From assembly GCA_029448655.1 (NCBI GenBank), contig JACCLO010000008.1, positions 682,001-746,000 of the forward strand: DNA of 64,000 nt, in the 5' to 3' direction. Positions 1 to 9,830 of the stretch are shown here, piece after piece. The position numbers and the translations under genes are program-made. The notes below the pieces were generated by a model. The model was not told the origin of the DNA. It worked only from the letters and a program-made list of their open reading frames with translations, and searched no databases. Source of the DNA: Wolfiporia cocos. Taxonomy: Eukaryota; Basidiomycota; Agaricomycetes; Polyporales; Phaeolaceae. Within the stretch, counting starts at the first letter, position 1. The number at the start of each line of letters is the position of its first letter.

Positions 1-1095
1 TGAGATGTGGCAAGTGGCAAGTGCAGATCGTACACCGACTGAGATGGGAAACGACAACCGATGCGGCACAGGAGGCCATGGATATGATGGGTAGAGAGTC
101 CTGTCATGTTGTATATCTGGAATACAATAGACCCGCTGTGGTGATTAATTACAACAACATTTGCATCTGACGTGATGGCAGCGTCAGGCCCATGGCTAGT
201 GAGCGTTGTAACGGAATACATGAAGGCACTCAGCAGAACATTATAGGTAGAGTATTTGGTGGACGACACATACTACGGCTAAGGCACGCACCGCGAGTGG
301 ATACGCTCCGTGGGGTCTGTGAGCGCAGCCGTTGCTTTGTATGTCTTGTGTCAGCGGCAAACTCTGCTCGCACCAAAGATGTTGCGGTGTTAGCGTACGC
401 ATGCGTGCGGCGTATATCGTCTCCATTCCAAGTGAACTGTAGTACCAAGGTTATTGACTCACGTAGCTTGCTAACGGGCGCACGGAATTCACGTATTGAC
501 GAGCATGAGACACTGGCTTCTGCAAAAGAGCAAAAAACGTCCGACCGGTGGTTTGTCTAATGGAATTAGACGAAGCAAGCCAAGTCAGTCGTATGTATGC
601 AAGCCTTTGGCCGCAGCTGTAGACGTACCACGACATAGGTAGTCTATCTGGTAGAGAATTTGACAAAGCGGCGTAGCTAACGTCGTGTAAATGCTCAGGT
701 CACCTTCAGGTGAGACAATTCTAAGGCTTCAAAGTTCCCGCCAGCAAACTTGGAAGGCTTTTGCGTGCGTATAATGATTGAGGAGGCGGCAGCTATGGTC
801 GTCCAAAGTAAGCACTGGCGAGACGCGCGTCTGAGGCTACGTCGATCGCGATCCTTTCGATCAACGCGTGCGTGGGGAAGCGAAGCGCGGGCTTGGCTCG
901 TACGCTCACCCGCGACACTGCCCCGGACAAAGGTGCCCTCCTCGGTCTTGTGTAAACGAACGTTGTTTCCCAGAATCTGACTCTTACCCAATATCGCGAG
1001 TACTCTCCATGTTCCGCAATTTCTTTGCTGTAACATTACCGCGAAACCGAAGACTACTGGTGCATGGCTCGATCGTCTCGGACTTTCAGTGCAGG
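1..1095. other. intergenic, no supported gene
   Basis: I see no open frame here with recognisable family similarity, no convincing exon chain and no repeat shared with the rest of the window. Short ORFs up to about 160 codons occur on both strands but have no consistent splice-linked continuation. The right part may hold the 3' UTR of the minus-strand gene that ends at 1096. Confidence 0.4.
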
Positions 1096-2647
1096 TCAGC
1101 CCTGCACGAGCTCCGCCATCCCCTTGATCGCCTCCTCCGCCTCGCGCTCCATTCTTCTCAGCAGCTCTTCGCACGTTGGACAGTCATTGATGAGTCCCAG
1201 CGCCACGCCAGCACTCCAGATGCCATATTCAGGGTCCCCCGTCTCGAACACACGCCGGCCGCGTTGGCCAGATACGAGATTGCGCAGTTCGTCAAAGCGC
1301 GCACCGCCGGGGCGGCTCTCGAGCGCAATGACCTGCTCGGAGACGGCGTTGCGGTAGACGCGTGCGGTGTTGCGCAGCGTGCGGAAGATGTGCACGGTGT
1401 CTTGCTCTTTAGAGGCGACGATCTTATCTTTGATGCTCTGGTGTATCGGACTGGTAGATAGACAGTTAGGTGGTATTGATGCTCAGGGGAAGGGTGATAG
1501 GATCACCTCTCTACGGTGCATAGGAATCTTGTGCCTATATCGCCGGATGAACTGTTGGATGAAGCAAGAAACAAGTCGGATGCTCACCCATATTCGCACC
1601 CTGATCGTCGAGGATGAGACAGAATATATCAAGAGCATCTTTTGAACTCACTGCAGCTCCCAAGGCCAACGCAGCAGCCAGTCCACGCCCCGTCGCGATC
1701 CCTCCTGACGCGATATATGGAATATCGAGCTCTTGTGCGGCCCTCGCAAGCTAACCAGCAGTTCATTAGCAGGAATATATCGCTCCGCATCCCGAGCCGA
1801 CGTACCAGTACCAATCCGCCAATATCCTCTTCTCCACCATGTCCAGCGCCTGAACAACTGTTGGCTTTCAAAGTCATTCCAGAGATTTGGGAAGCACGTA
1901 CACTCGAAGCCGTCGATGCTCAGAACGTCTACTCCTAGTCGCGCAGCAGACTTATCACCTTTAGTCAAGTACAACCCGGGAGCTTAGCTGTAGCGGAGTG
2001 ATACCTTCGCATGCCGTATGTTCGTGCACTTGTGTATCACGATGCACCCGTGATCTTTGAAGGACTTCACCAGATGAGCCGCTTCAGTGAGTAGCAGACG
2101 GATACGCCGTACGTGAATTCGGCTTCTTCCTTTCTTCAAACGAAAACAACCACCCACGGTTATTCCCCGCAGTCTCGAAGATCATGACCCCCTCCTCGAG
2201 TGCAGCACGCGCATAGCCTTCGTAGTCCGGCGGGTTGATCGTTGGGAGGAGAGTGATGTTCACGCCAAACGGTTTTGGTGTGAGCTTGCGAGTCTCGCGA
2301 ATGGCGAGACGAAGGGCGTTCGGGTCAGGCTGGGTGAGGGCGGTCAGGATCCCTGAGGATGAATGTTGCTAGTGAGTGGTTAGTGTGCCAAGGAGGGCGT
2401 AGTGATGAGGAGCTGCGCACCAAGGCCGCCGGCATTGGAGACTGCCGCAGCGAGTTGAGGTAGTCCGACCCTTGGACGGAGGCGTGATGAGGGGCTGTGA
2501 GGGCACAGATGTGATACGTACCACTGCATGCCTCCCTGTATGATCGGACTAGCGCAGAATGAGATGAAACGCTCGATTCATATGCTGTCGTTCAGCAAGC
2601 GCTTACATGCGAATGTTGAGCAGCTTGGTGAGTGCTGTTACGAGCAT
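1096..2647 (-). CDS. nitronate monooxygenase (2-nitropropane dioxygenase) family protein
   Basis: FMN-dependent oxidase of the nitronate monooxygenase family, which oxidises alkyl nitronates. Single frames look broken, but eleven exons join to 978 nt (325 aa plus stop): 2607-2647, 2522-2548, 2421-2470, 2158-2352, 2005-2081, 1902-1950, 1806-1849, 1652-1750, 1588-1600, 1507-1534 and 1096-1450. Introns are 51-76 nt with GT...AG ends. The spliced protein shows the family landmarks in order: PIIQGGMQWVG near the N-terminus, SNAGGLGILTA, FETAGNN, a VDVLSIDGFECAGH stretch, the phosphate-binding ASGGIATGRG and GANMGTRF. It ends in the fungal-type tail with TARVYRNAVSEQV. Exon 9 is only 13 nt. The start Met (MLVTALTKLL) is the only one in frame with the conserved N-terminus. 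It is divergent with the CFA20 gene at 3035. Splice sites were assigned by eye. Confidence 0.88.
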
Positions 2648-3034
2648 GGCTGGTGAACTGATATGATTCTGGTAGCCCTTTTGTCAGTGTCACAGTCGTG
2701 CGGTCAGGATCGATGAGGAGAACGAGCACTTGTTGCCAAAAGCTAGGGCGCAAATGTGCAGCTATATGGCGACGGGTGCGTGTCCCATGACGGATGTCGG
2801 ACTCTCGGCGTGGCCGGTGAATTACTGAAGGCGTGTTCTGTTCACGCGCCAGAAGCAAGCGTCGGGCGGCACGAAGAGTCACGGACACGTGAATCGTGAC
2901 CACCGCTCTCAGATCGATGCATCAGGCACTTGCATTTTCTCTCAGTCAGAGCCTGCCTGGACCTCTCTACCTACACCTGCCTTGAGGACCCTTACATAGT
3001 GCAACGACTTGGCATACAGCCTCAGAGACTCGGG
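2648..3034. promoter_or_regulatory. shared divergent promoter, NMO / CFA20 genes
   Basis: This 387-bp interval separates the start codons of the minus-strand NMO gene (2647) and the plus-strand CFA20 gene (3035). No strong TATA box was recognised. An upstream in-frame extension of the CFA20 ORF to 2930 exists, so part of the interval is probably 5' UTR. Bidirectional use is inferred from geometry only. Confidence 0.5.
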
Positions 3035-3972
3035 ATGTTCTCGACTGCAGTCCAACCCGGTCTCGTCTCCCTGTTTTCCTCCGCGGGCAGCGATCCGCTT
3101 GCCCTCTTTTCGACGAGGACAGATGCTTCGCTGCCATCCGACTCATTCGTATGTCTACTGAACGATGCGCAATCTCGACCACTTCCTCCTTCTCCCGCCG
3201 CCTTGATCACCTCCCCTCGCGACATAGAAGACGACAATGTCACTGAGCCGGACTACACGCTCGAGCAGACTGTGCTGCACATCCAGTCGCCCACGCTAAA
3301 GACCACCTACATCATCTGTCCGCCTATCGAGTGGACAGGGGATGCACGTGGGCCAAACGGCGATCTTGGCATGCAGCACCCGTGGATACACCTCCAGGTG
3401 CGGAATATGGGGAGGGAATGGGCTTTCGAGATAGGCATCGCAGATCAGTCTGGACGAGAGGGCGTTGTGCGCTGCTCAACATTTCAGGTACTGTTATTCT
3501 CCTCGTGCAGCGCTCATGACCTACTTGGCTGCTCGGAGAGTACGATGGACCCCCATCGCGAACATACTATTTGAGCCTGCTGGACATGACCTACCAACTG
3601 TGCATCCAAATGATTGGGCATGGACTCACTCGCTTTATGTAGAGGGATCCGCGCCTGAGGCTTGGCTCTCCACCTCTCCTACACCTCCCGCTTGCCTTCC
3701 CGTCACCTTCCTCTCGACCCCTCACCTCCTGGTGCACACTCGCGCTCTATCTACCGTCTATCCTCCCTCATTTCTCGTCCGCATCTCTCGCTGGCGACAC
3801 CATCGATGAGGAATCCGTGCGGCCCAACTCTGACACTGTTCCGTCCGGGACGTACTCCCATGTCTCGTATGTGAAGGTATATGCGACGTGCCGACTGCGC
3901 AGAATCTGGTTCAGCGAAGGCGGGACGAGCCAAAAGCTGCCATGGGAGTTTCAGCTTTATGGTGCACAGTGA
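3035..3972 (+). CDS. CFA20 (CFAP20/DUF667) domain protein
   Basis: Relative of CFAP20/BUG22/GTL3, a microtubule-inner protein of ciliary doublets in ciliates and animals. Two exons: 3035-3487 and 3643-3972, with a 155-nt intron; phase 0 on both sides; 260 aa. The N-terminus MFSTAVQPGLVSLFSSAG matches the family start, which opens with MF and a G-x-LS core. Next come LHIQSPTLKTTYIICPP, the HPWIHLQVRN strand, and a W-rich middle (SWCTLALYLP). The C-terminus has YVKVYATCRLRRIWFSEG and ends near WEFQLYGAQ, the expected family end. A Pro/Ser-rich insert lies around residues 45-65, so the protein is longer than the ~190-aa ciliary form. Basidiomycetes lack cilia, so the role must be non-ciliary; the function is unknown. 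The intron is long for this region and could hide a small extra exon. Confidence 0.82.
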
Positions 3973-4589
3973 AGCGAAACGGATTGCCGACTTGTACCCT
4001 TGACCTCGGCAACCAAGCGTTAGAGAGGCTTTACGTGTGGAAGAATATGATCTCATAAAGTCAACGGAGCGGCTCGCTCGACATGCTAGCACTCCCTTCC
4101 TGGTATACTGAAAGTCCTGGTGTGCTGTTTTATTCTGCTACCTATTGCTGGTATTTCTGTCTGGATTGCGTATTGCGCCTTTTCTTGCCGAACTATTGGC
4201 ATCTGATATAATGGATAGCAGTATCTAATGTGGCATACATTCGTGACCGGCGAACATGCGCCAGACTTGATTCGCTTTACGGCTCCCTGCCAACGGTACG
4301 TGTAATCGGATGACACTGTCTTGAGCTATGGAGACCTGTATGGGTTCTTGATCGCGTTCAAACATCCAGTCATTTTCGCAATGTTTCACTGCTTATTCAA
4401 TCGACGGTCAATGTAGGATGTCCGGAGCTGTGAATTGACAGATTGGATATATGCGGTTGTCTGGACACGCTATGGATCATCGTTTCTTGTGTGGCGATAC
4501 GTAGTCCAATTCCGGGATGGCCGGTGGCAATAAGTATCACGGATGCAAGTGATCAGCAGAAAGCGCTCGCAGTATACGGAGTAGCTAAT
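3973..4589. other. intergenic, nothing recognised
   Basis: AT-richer sequence after the CFA20 stop codon. No coherent ORF, repeat or RNA signature seen. The left edge of the large segmental duplication lies at about 4590. Confidence 0.4.
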
Positions 4590-4635
4590 TTTGTGATGTG
4601 CATCGGTCCAAAACCGAAGGTGCGTGTCAGGCCTG

Positions 4636-4643
4636 TATATAAG
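4636..4643 (+). promoter_or_regulatory. TATA box of the left 117-aa ORF
   Basis: TATATAAG lies 109 bp before the ATG at 4745, followed by a pyrimidine-rich leader. The right copy keeps the box (around 17336-17344) and leader at almost the same spacing, so this looks like a true core promoter. Confidence 0.65.
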
Positions 4644-4744
4644 ATTCAGGCCTCCGTTCAGGCTGCCCAGCATCCCTTGCTCTGTTACTCCCATCATCAC
4701 ACCCGCTTTACGCACCCTACCGCACACTCACACCACCCATAACC

Positions 4745-5098
4745 ATGCACTTCTTCACTTCATCCTCTACCAAGGCGTCCACGAAGGCCATCGGTCAGCG
4801 TCTTGGGCAAAAGAAGTACGCTGCGCCGATCCCGTCCCCGTCTCCCAACGTGGTCGCAGTCAGCCTCAGCCTCGGTATCCCGCTCCTGCCTCTCGACGTC
4901 GCCCAGCAGCGTCGGGACATCAGCCACCGGGGAATCGACGATCTGATATACAAGGCGAATGACAAGATCTCGCTTCCGATCGTCGATGAGGGCGAGGTCG
5001 GGTGGCGTCAATGTGGTGGCTTCACCAGAGGGTGCACGTTGATTCCGCTCGCGATCGCACAGGCCGACAAGGACGTCGCGCGCCGGATGTTTATGTGA
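4745..5098 (+). CDS. hypothetical 117-aa protein, left paralogue
   Basis: I do not recognise this family. The ORF begins MHFFTSSSTK after a TATA box and CT-rich leader, is basic and Ser/Pro-rich at the N-terminus, and has no signal peptide, membrane segment or Cys motif. The middle (LGIPLLPLDVAQQRRDIS, GIDDLIYKANDKISLPIV) and tail (GCTLIPLAIAQADKD) are nearly identical to the paralogue at 17447. About four synonymous and ten replacement differences separate the copies, so protein-level constraint is not obvious. It may be only the first exon of a longer gene: intron-like sequence with strong pyrimidine tracts follows around 5283-5340 and 5565-5586. In the right copy the matching AG at the end of the first tract is mutated (CAG to CAA). 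Confidence 0.5.
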   Translation: MHFFTSSSTKASTKAIGQRLGQKKYAAPIPSPSPNVVAVSLSLGIPLLPLDVAQQRRDISHRGIDDLIYKANDKISLPIVDEGEVGWRQCGGFTRGCTLIPLAIAQADKDVARRMFM

Positions 5099-7680
5099 GG
5101 CGTGGCAAGTCGATGGGTAGATTTCGTGCCCTTCGATGAGAAGCTTGGACTTCGAGGGGACTCGAGGACCGGGTGTGGACGAGATTCTAGGCCTCGTTTG
5201 CATCTGGAGTACACCTCTGGGATGAACCTCTGTGATCCTCACACCAGGGGAGCGTCGGCGACATCTATCGTCGTCGTGCTCCAGTATACCCTTTTCTCTT
5301 CCACATATCCTTGGTCTTCTGTCACCCCTCTTGTTATGCAGTGCACTGACCGTACCGTTACTGTTGAGCAGGTAGGCCGACCACGCTACATGAAGACGAT
5401 GGTGCGCTGCGCAGCTGAAGACTGAAGACCCATGGACCCAATGAGGTATGGCTGACGGCATGTGCGAGATGGAGGCGGAGGGAGTCATGACCCCGATGAG
5501 GCTGATATCGCGTATCGTGTCCGAGGCCATTCACGATGCAATATCTCTGTAGTCCTAACGCTGACCCATTTTTGCTTCTTGAATAGGGTCGATAGAATAT
5601 TCATACAAGGCAAACCGTACAGCAAAGTCAAGCACGGAGAGCAGTAGATTAGATGACGTCGGCGAGGTCGAGGGAGGGCGTGATCACCCCGACGAAATTG
5701 GCTTCCCCGGCGGAGGTATTAGGAGACCATATCCCTCTGCATTTGCAGTACTAGTACAGGCTGACAGAATCGGACTGAGATAGGTCTCTCTGAGGTTTGT
5801 GACCGACAACATTTCCTATCACCCGCCACGTCTCCCACCCCTCCCATTCTCATCACCCAACGCGATCTTCGTTATCCTATGTCAATCAACTAGAGCGGCG
5901 GGCCTTGAGGAGAGGACCAAAGGCAAGGTGCGGAGGGCGGCGAGAACTGGCCACTCTCGTTGCTTGAAGCGTCTTGCCCGCGGTTCCGTCTAGCGCTCCA
6001 TGGCAATAAGCGTCGTACGTTTCCGATATTTCGATATTCTCAAGTCCGCGTGTCGCTGACGTCTGCACATACAAGTAGTCTGGCGACCACTTTCCCCGAT
6101 TGTTTCACCACACAGCTTACTATACCTATCGTCTACAGGTCAGTAGAGATGGAGGGGAAGGGCAGGGCTGCGCTGATTCGTAACGATAGGACTTAAGGGC
6201 CCCCTGTTCCCGTCATCCAATGCAGCAGTCATCTTCCAACGCCCCTCGGCTCGAAGAATCTGGAGTGGAGACAGGAGAGAGTACTAGGTGGAGGGGACCG
6301 AGGGTGAGGTGTGAAAGGTGACGAGAACTGGCCACTCTCGCTGCTCGAAGCGTCTTACCCGCGGTTCCATGTAGCGATACACGGCGATGAGCGTGGTACG
6401 TCTGCAGTGTTCCCCTTTGCAGTTGCATATCGCTGATCTTTAGGCAACGAACAGTCTAGCGACCACTTTACCCAAGTGTCGCTTATTTCGGTTCGCTGAC
6501 AGTCGCTGGGTATGAGAATCACTTCCATTTCGAGGTGTCTCTATCAATGACCAGCGATTGCCTCACAATAGGTATCAATATCCTCTCCTGGTCAGTGGAG
6601 GATGGAGTGGAAGGAGAGAGCAGTGCCGACTGGTACCGGCTCATATGGGTAGGCCAGTATCCTCGTCCAACCTGGTGCGTTTCTTCATAATTGGACCGCT
6701 TTCCGCTGACCTGATAAGAGCTTCGCCCACTCAGATGTATCGCTGAGATGAAAGCTGTATCTGTGACGCCAATGCGTCGTCGTTCGCAGACTTGGATCCC
6801 ACTCATTCGTGGTGAGTGCGATTTGACTTTGATCTCACTCCTCTGCTGACAATCGTGTAGGTTCTATCTTAAACTCTCGTCTCCTTTCGTGCTTGTTTCG
6901 TGCTTGTATTCTCGGTGTACCATTACTGTACCGTCCGGCAGGGGAAGCTATGGCTGAGCGAGAACTGGCCACTCTTGTTCAGTTATCTTCTCTTTGTTGC
7001 GACCCTGCTTTGTTCTCGTGTACCGTTTCTTGGTCTTGTACACGATCCAGACGAGTGCAATGCTGGTTCACTTTACACTGGGAAGGTCAATGACGAGAAA
7101 CGATTTCCTGATCAATTCCGAGCGAACAGCCTCAGCAAAATGCCGATATTTATGCCGATACCACGGCAGAGAGAAAGATATATTATTGGCTAATCATGAT
7201 CATACTGGCAGGGCCACACAGCATTGTATAGCAGCCGCAACTATATTCTGTATCGAGGAGAACCTAATTCGCGAGGCGACACGATGGCCTCCTTGACGTA
7301 TTCAGCTGAGCCTGGTTTCATCTTCTCGTCCAGCATATAAATCGCAGAAATACCATAACGCAATGTTCTGAAAAGCCGTAGGACCTACTAGTGGACAGTG
7401 ATCACATGTACTGTCATTGGAACTGACGAGAATCACGAGATCGCAACATGCAGGCCGTGATACCGTGAACAGCGTGAAATGCCTTGGATACAGCAGGGCA
7501 GCCTGGAGAGGTCTGTGCTTGTGATGCAATGCGAATGGCATCAGAGAGTCCAGAGTTGCCGTTCCCGCGCGAGCATACAGTCATGTTGTATGTTGTGCAC
7601 GTACAAGTCTGTCGGCGTCTGATGTGGCGCATCCAGAATACGGCGGCTATCAAGATCTCGATACTTTTCGAAAGGCGCCG
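5099..7680 (+). repeat. non-coding part of duplicated block with internal repeats
   Basis: Matches 17801-20280. It contains three spaced copies (about 5950, 6320 and 6960) of a motif with palindromic core GAGAACTGGCCACTCTC, the first two followed by a GCTTGAAGCGTCTTGCCCG-like sequence. All three copies are also present at the matching places in the right block. Short ORFs occur but none is conserved through both copies at matching frame and length. About 100 bp near 7170-7260 has no counterpart in the right copy. A non-coding or heavily decayed multi-exon origin are both possible. Confidence 0.6.
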
Positions 7681-8699
7681 ACATTGATCCGTCCAGCCAC
7701 AATTCAGCGGACAGTAAGTGTGGTCATTTACATTGAATGAGAGTATGTAGACCACAATCCACTTTCGTCTTGGTTGTTGACAGACAACTGTCCTTGAAGA
7801 ATTGTTTGATGACTTTTGGGCGATGCAAGTACCAGTGAGACCGCTGGCGGAACTTGTAAGGTGTCCCATTTGCACTGCGGTTGCATGATAAGTCTCTCCC
7901 TTACCATTGTGCTGCCGCATTTCTCTTGCACGGGTGAGGACTGCCGCGAGACATGCGTGCTCTCACGTCATTGTGTAACGTTCGTAATTCAACCACCGTC
8001 CGCAACAGTCATGCTCATGGAGTTGTACAGGTAGACTGAGGTAGTACACTGTCCCCACATCATAGAGCAGGCGTACTAGAGGCAAGCCTTTGATTCCAAG
8101 GGAAGGTGCTTCTCGTTCATGTAGGTCGTCGTGGATCCTAAATGACATAATTTATATCTATGCGTGCTGACTGACTGCACACTGTGATGTACCCACTGAT
8201 GGCCCACATTTCCCGTATTTTGGTGTCTCCTTACAGACTAGTAGTCCCGTGCGGAACACGTTCACTTGTGTCAGCTATTTGGAAGACATTAGGCATAGTT
8301 GTGATGGGGCAGGCTGACGAGGTGACGAGATGCGTGGGAAGTGACCTGTCACAGTCAAGTTCAATATAAATGACGCGCCGTCGCCCATCTCCCGCTCTCA
8401 CCTAGCTCTCTTCCACCAATCACCTCTGGTTGTTGCTCAATAGGCTCCTTTCTCGAAATCACATTCATTAATCTTACATAGAGTTTATCCAGTCACCTCA
8501 TACCGTCCGCGACGTTGTACAACGAGTACAGCGCGTACTACCGACGGACATACCCCCTCCTCAGACGTAGCACTTATTTCGCGGTCCCATTCGCTTCGGC
8601 GCGTCTGAGGAAGCACATGACAAGCACAACGTCCATCGCATCCGGCTCGGCTAGCTCTGCTGGGTCGAGCGGTCTTGTGATTCTCACTTATTCACATGC

Positions 8700-9640
8700 C
8701 ATCAAAATTGTGCAGAAGGGGTCCAACCATAGTAGTGTAGAGATGTTCTGTGATTGTAGAGAGGGTGCTTTAGAAGCACTTAGCATGAGTTTAAGTGTGA
8801 GTCACATTTTGCCCATGACAAGCTATGGTTGGCCTTGATGTCACCTGAGGTTCAAGCAGTCAAGAACTTCTCAGAGGCTACTTAGGTCAACTGAACCCTA
8901 CAGTATAATATTAGAGTATTTCAGGAGCCATTGGAAAAACTGCAATGATCAGCATCCTCTCTCTGTGCTTCTTGGACCCGGTGCCTTCGCGATGATCACA
9001 ATCTTGCCATCAGCCTGGTATTCGACGCTGCTCTGGATCTTTTGAGTTATACCCCTCACAATATTGGATGAACATCGGACAATTTTAAAAAAAACTGCAT
9101 GTCAGGCTCCATGCTAGCCCAGAGCACCTAAGGCTCGAAGACTCTCTACACCATTGGTAGTGGTACACATCTACTGAGCATAGTATGCATATATATAGGC
9201 TGCATTTGTGAACATTCCTTTCTTAGAGTCCAGTAACTACAGTCATGATGCAACCATTCCAGTCACGTGTTTGCATTGCAACTTCAGGCAAGGATCACAA
9301 GCTTCAACTGTACCATCACATGCGAACCAGAGGCAACATACATTGTTGTTCTCATTGTTCTGCTACAGACTAAAAGCTTTAGGAAGTCTCAACATTCAAT
9401 TATCCAGCCAAGGTTTTGAAGAAGCATCATGATAATGGCTAACCAAAATGCTGACAAGCTGATCATCAGCCCTCCATCCTCAGTCACAGTGTGCGTGAAG
9501 GTGAGAGTATCTGTGTTGTGTAGTAAATTCATCTGCACAGCACAATTGTAATATGATATTGAAATGCATCTATGGCACATGCATATAGAGTGATTGGCAC
9601 TTAAGACTGAAGCTCTACATGGATGAGGAGCATGCCATAC
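8700..9640. repeat. insertion in left duplicate, related to 16640-17160
   Basis: This stretch has no counterpart in the right duplicate. Its 9230-9440 part is a direct copy of 16915-17145, and a short segment at 8838-8885 is an inverted copy of 16645-16690. Compared with 16.9 kb, CpG sites here are mostly TpG or CpA. No ORF of note. Likely a decayed mobile element; class unknown. Confidence 0.55.
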
Positions 9641-9830
9641 AGGCTCAAGTACAATGTCTGGTGATGTCCATTGAAGAGGTTTGACTTGTTTCCGCTATGT
9701 GGATTGTATGATTCTGTCCCATTGCAGGTGGGCAAGAACATTCAACAGCATAGAGGTTGATAATGAAATGGACCTGTCTGGGTTGGCAGATGGCATCTGG
9801 ACAATGTGAACACATCTGCCGCAGAAGGAA

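Noticed and set aside
1096..2647. NMO-like gene as a frameshifted pseudogene
   Set aside because: Every apparent frameshift coincides with a GT...AG intron, and the joined exons give a multiple of three with all motifs.
4760..5530. 256-codon minus-strand ORF, with a 226-codon counterpart at 17462-18142
   Set aside because: It is antisense to the 117-aa ORF that has a TATA box and leader. The two versions stay open because the duplicates are nearly identical, and no promoter or family similarity supports them.
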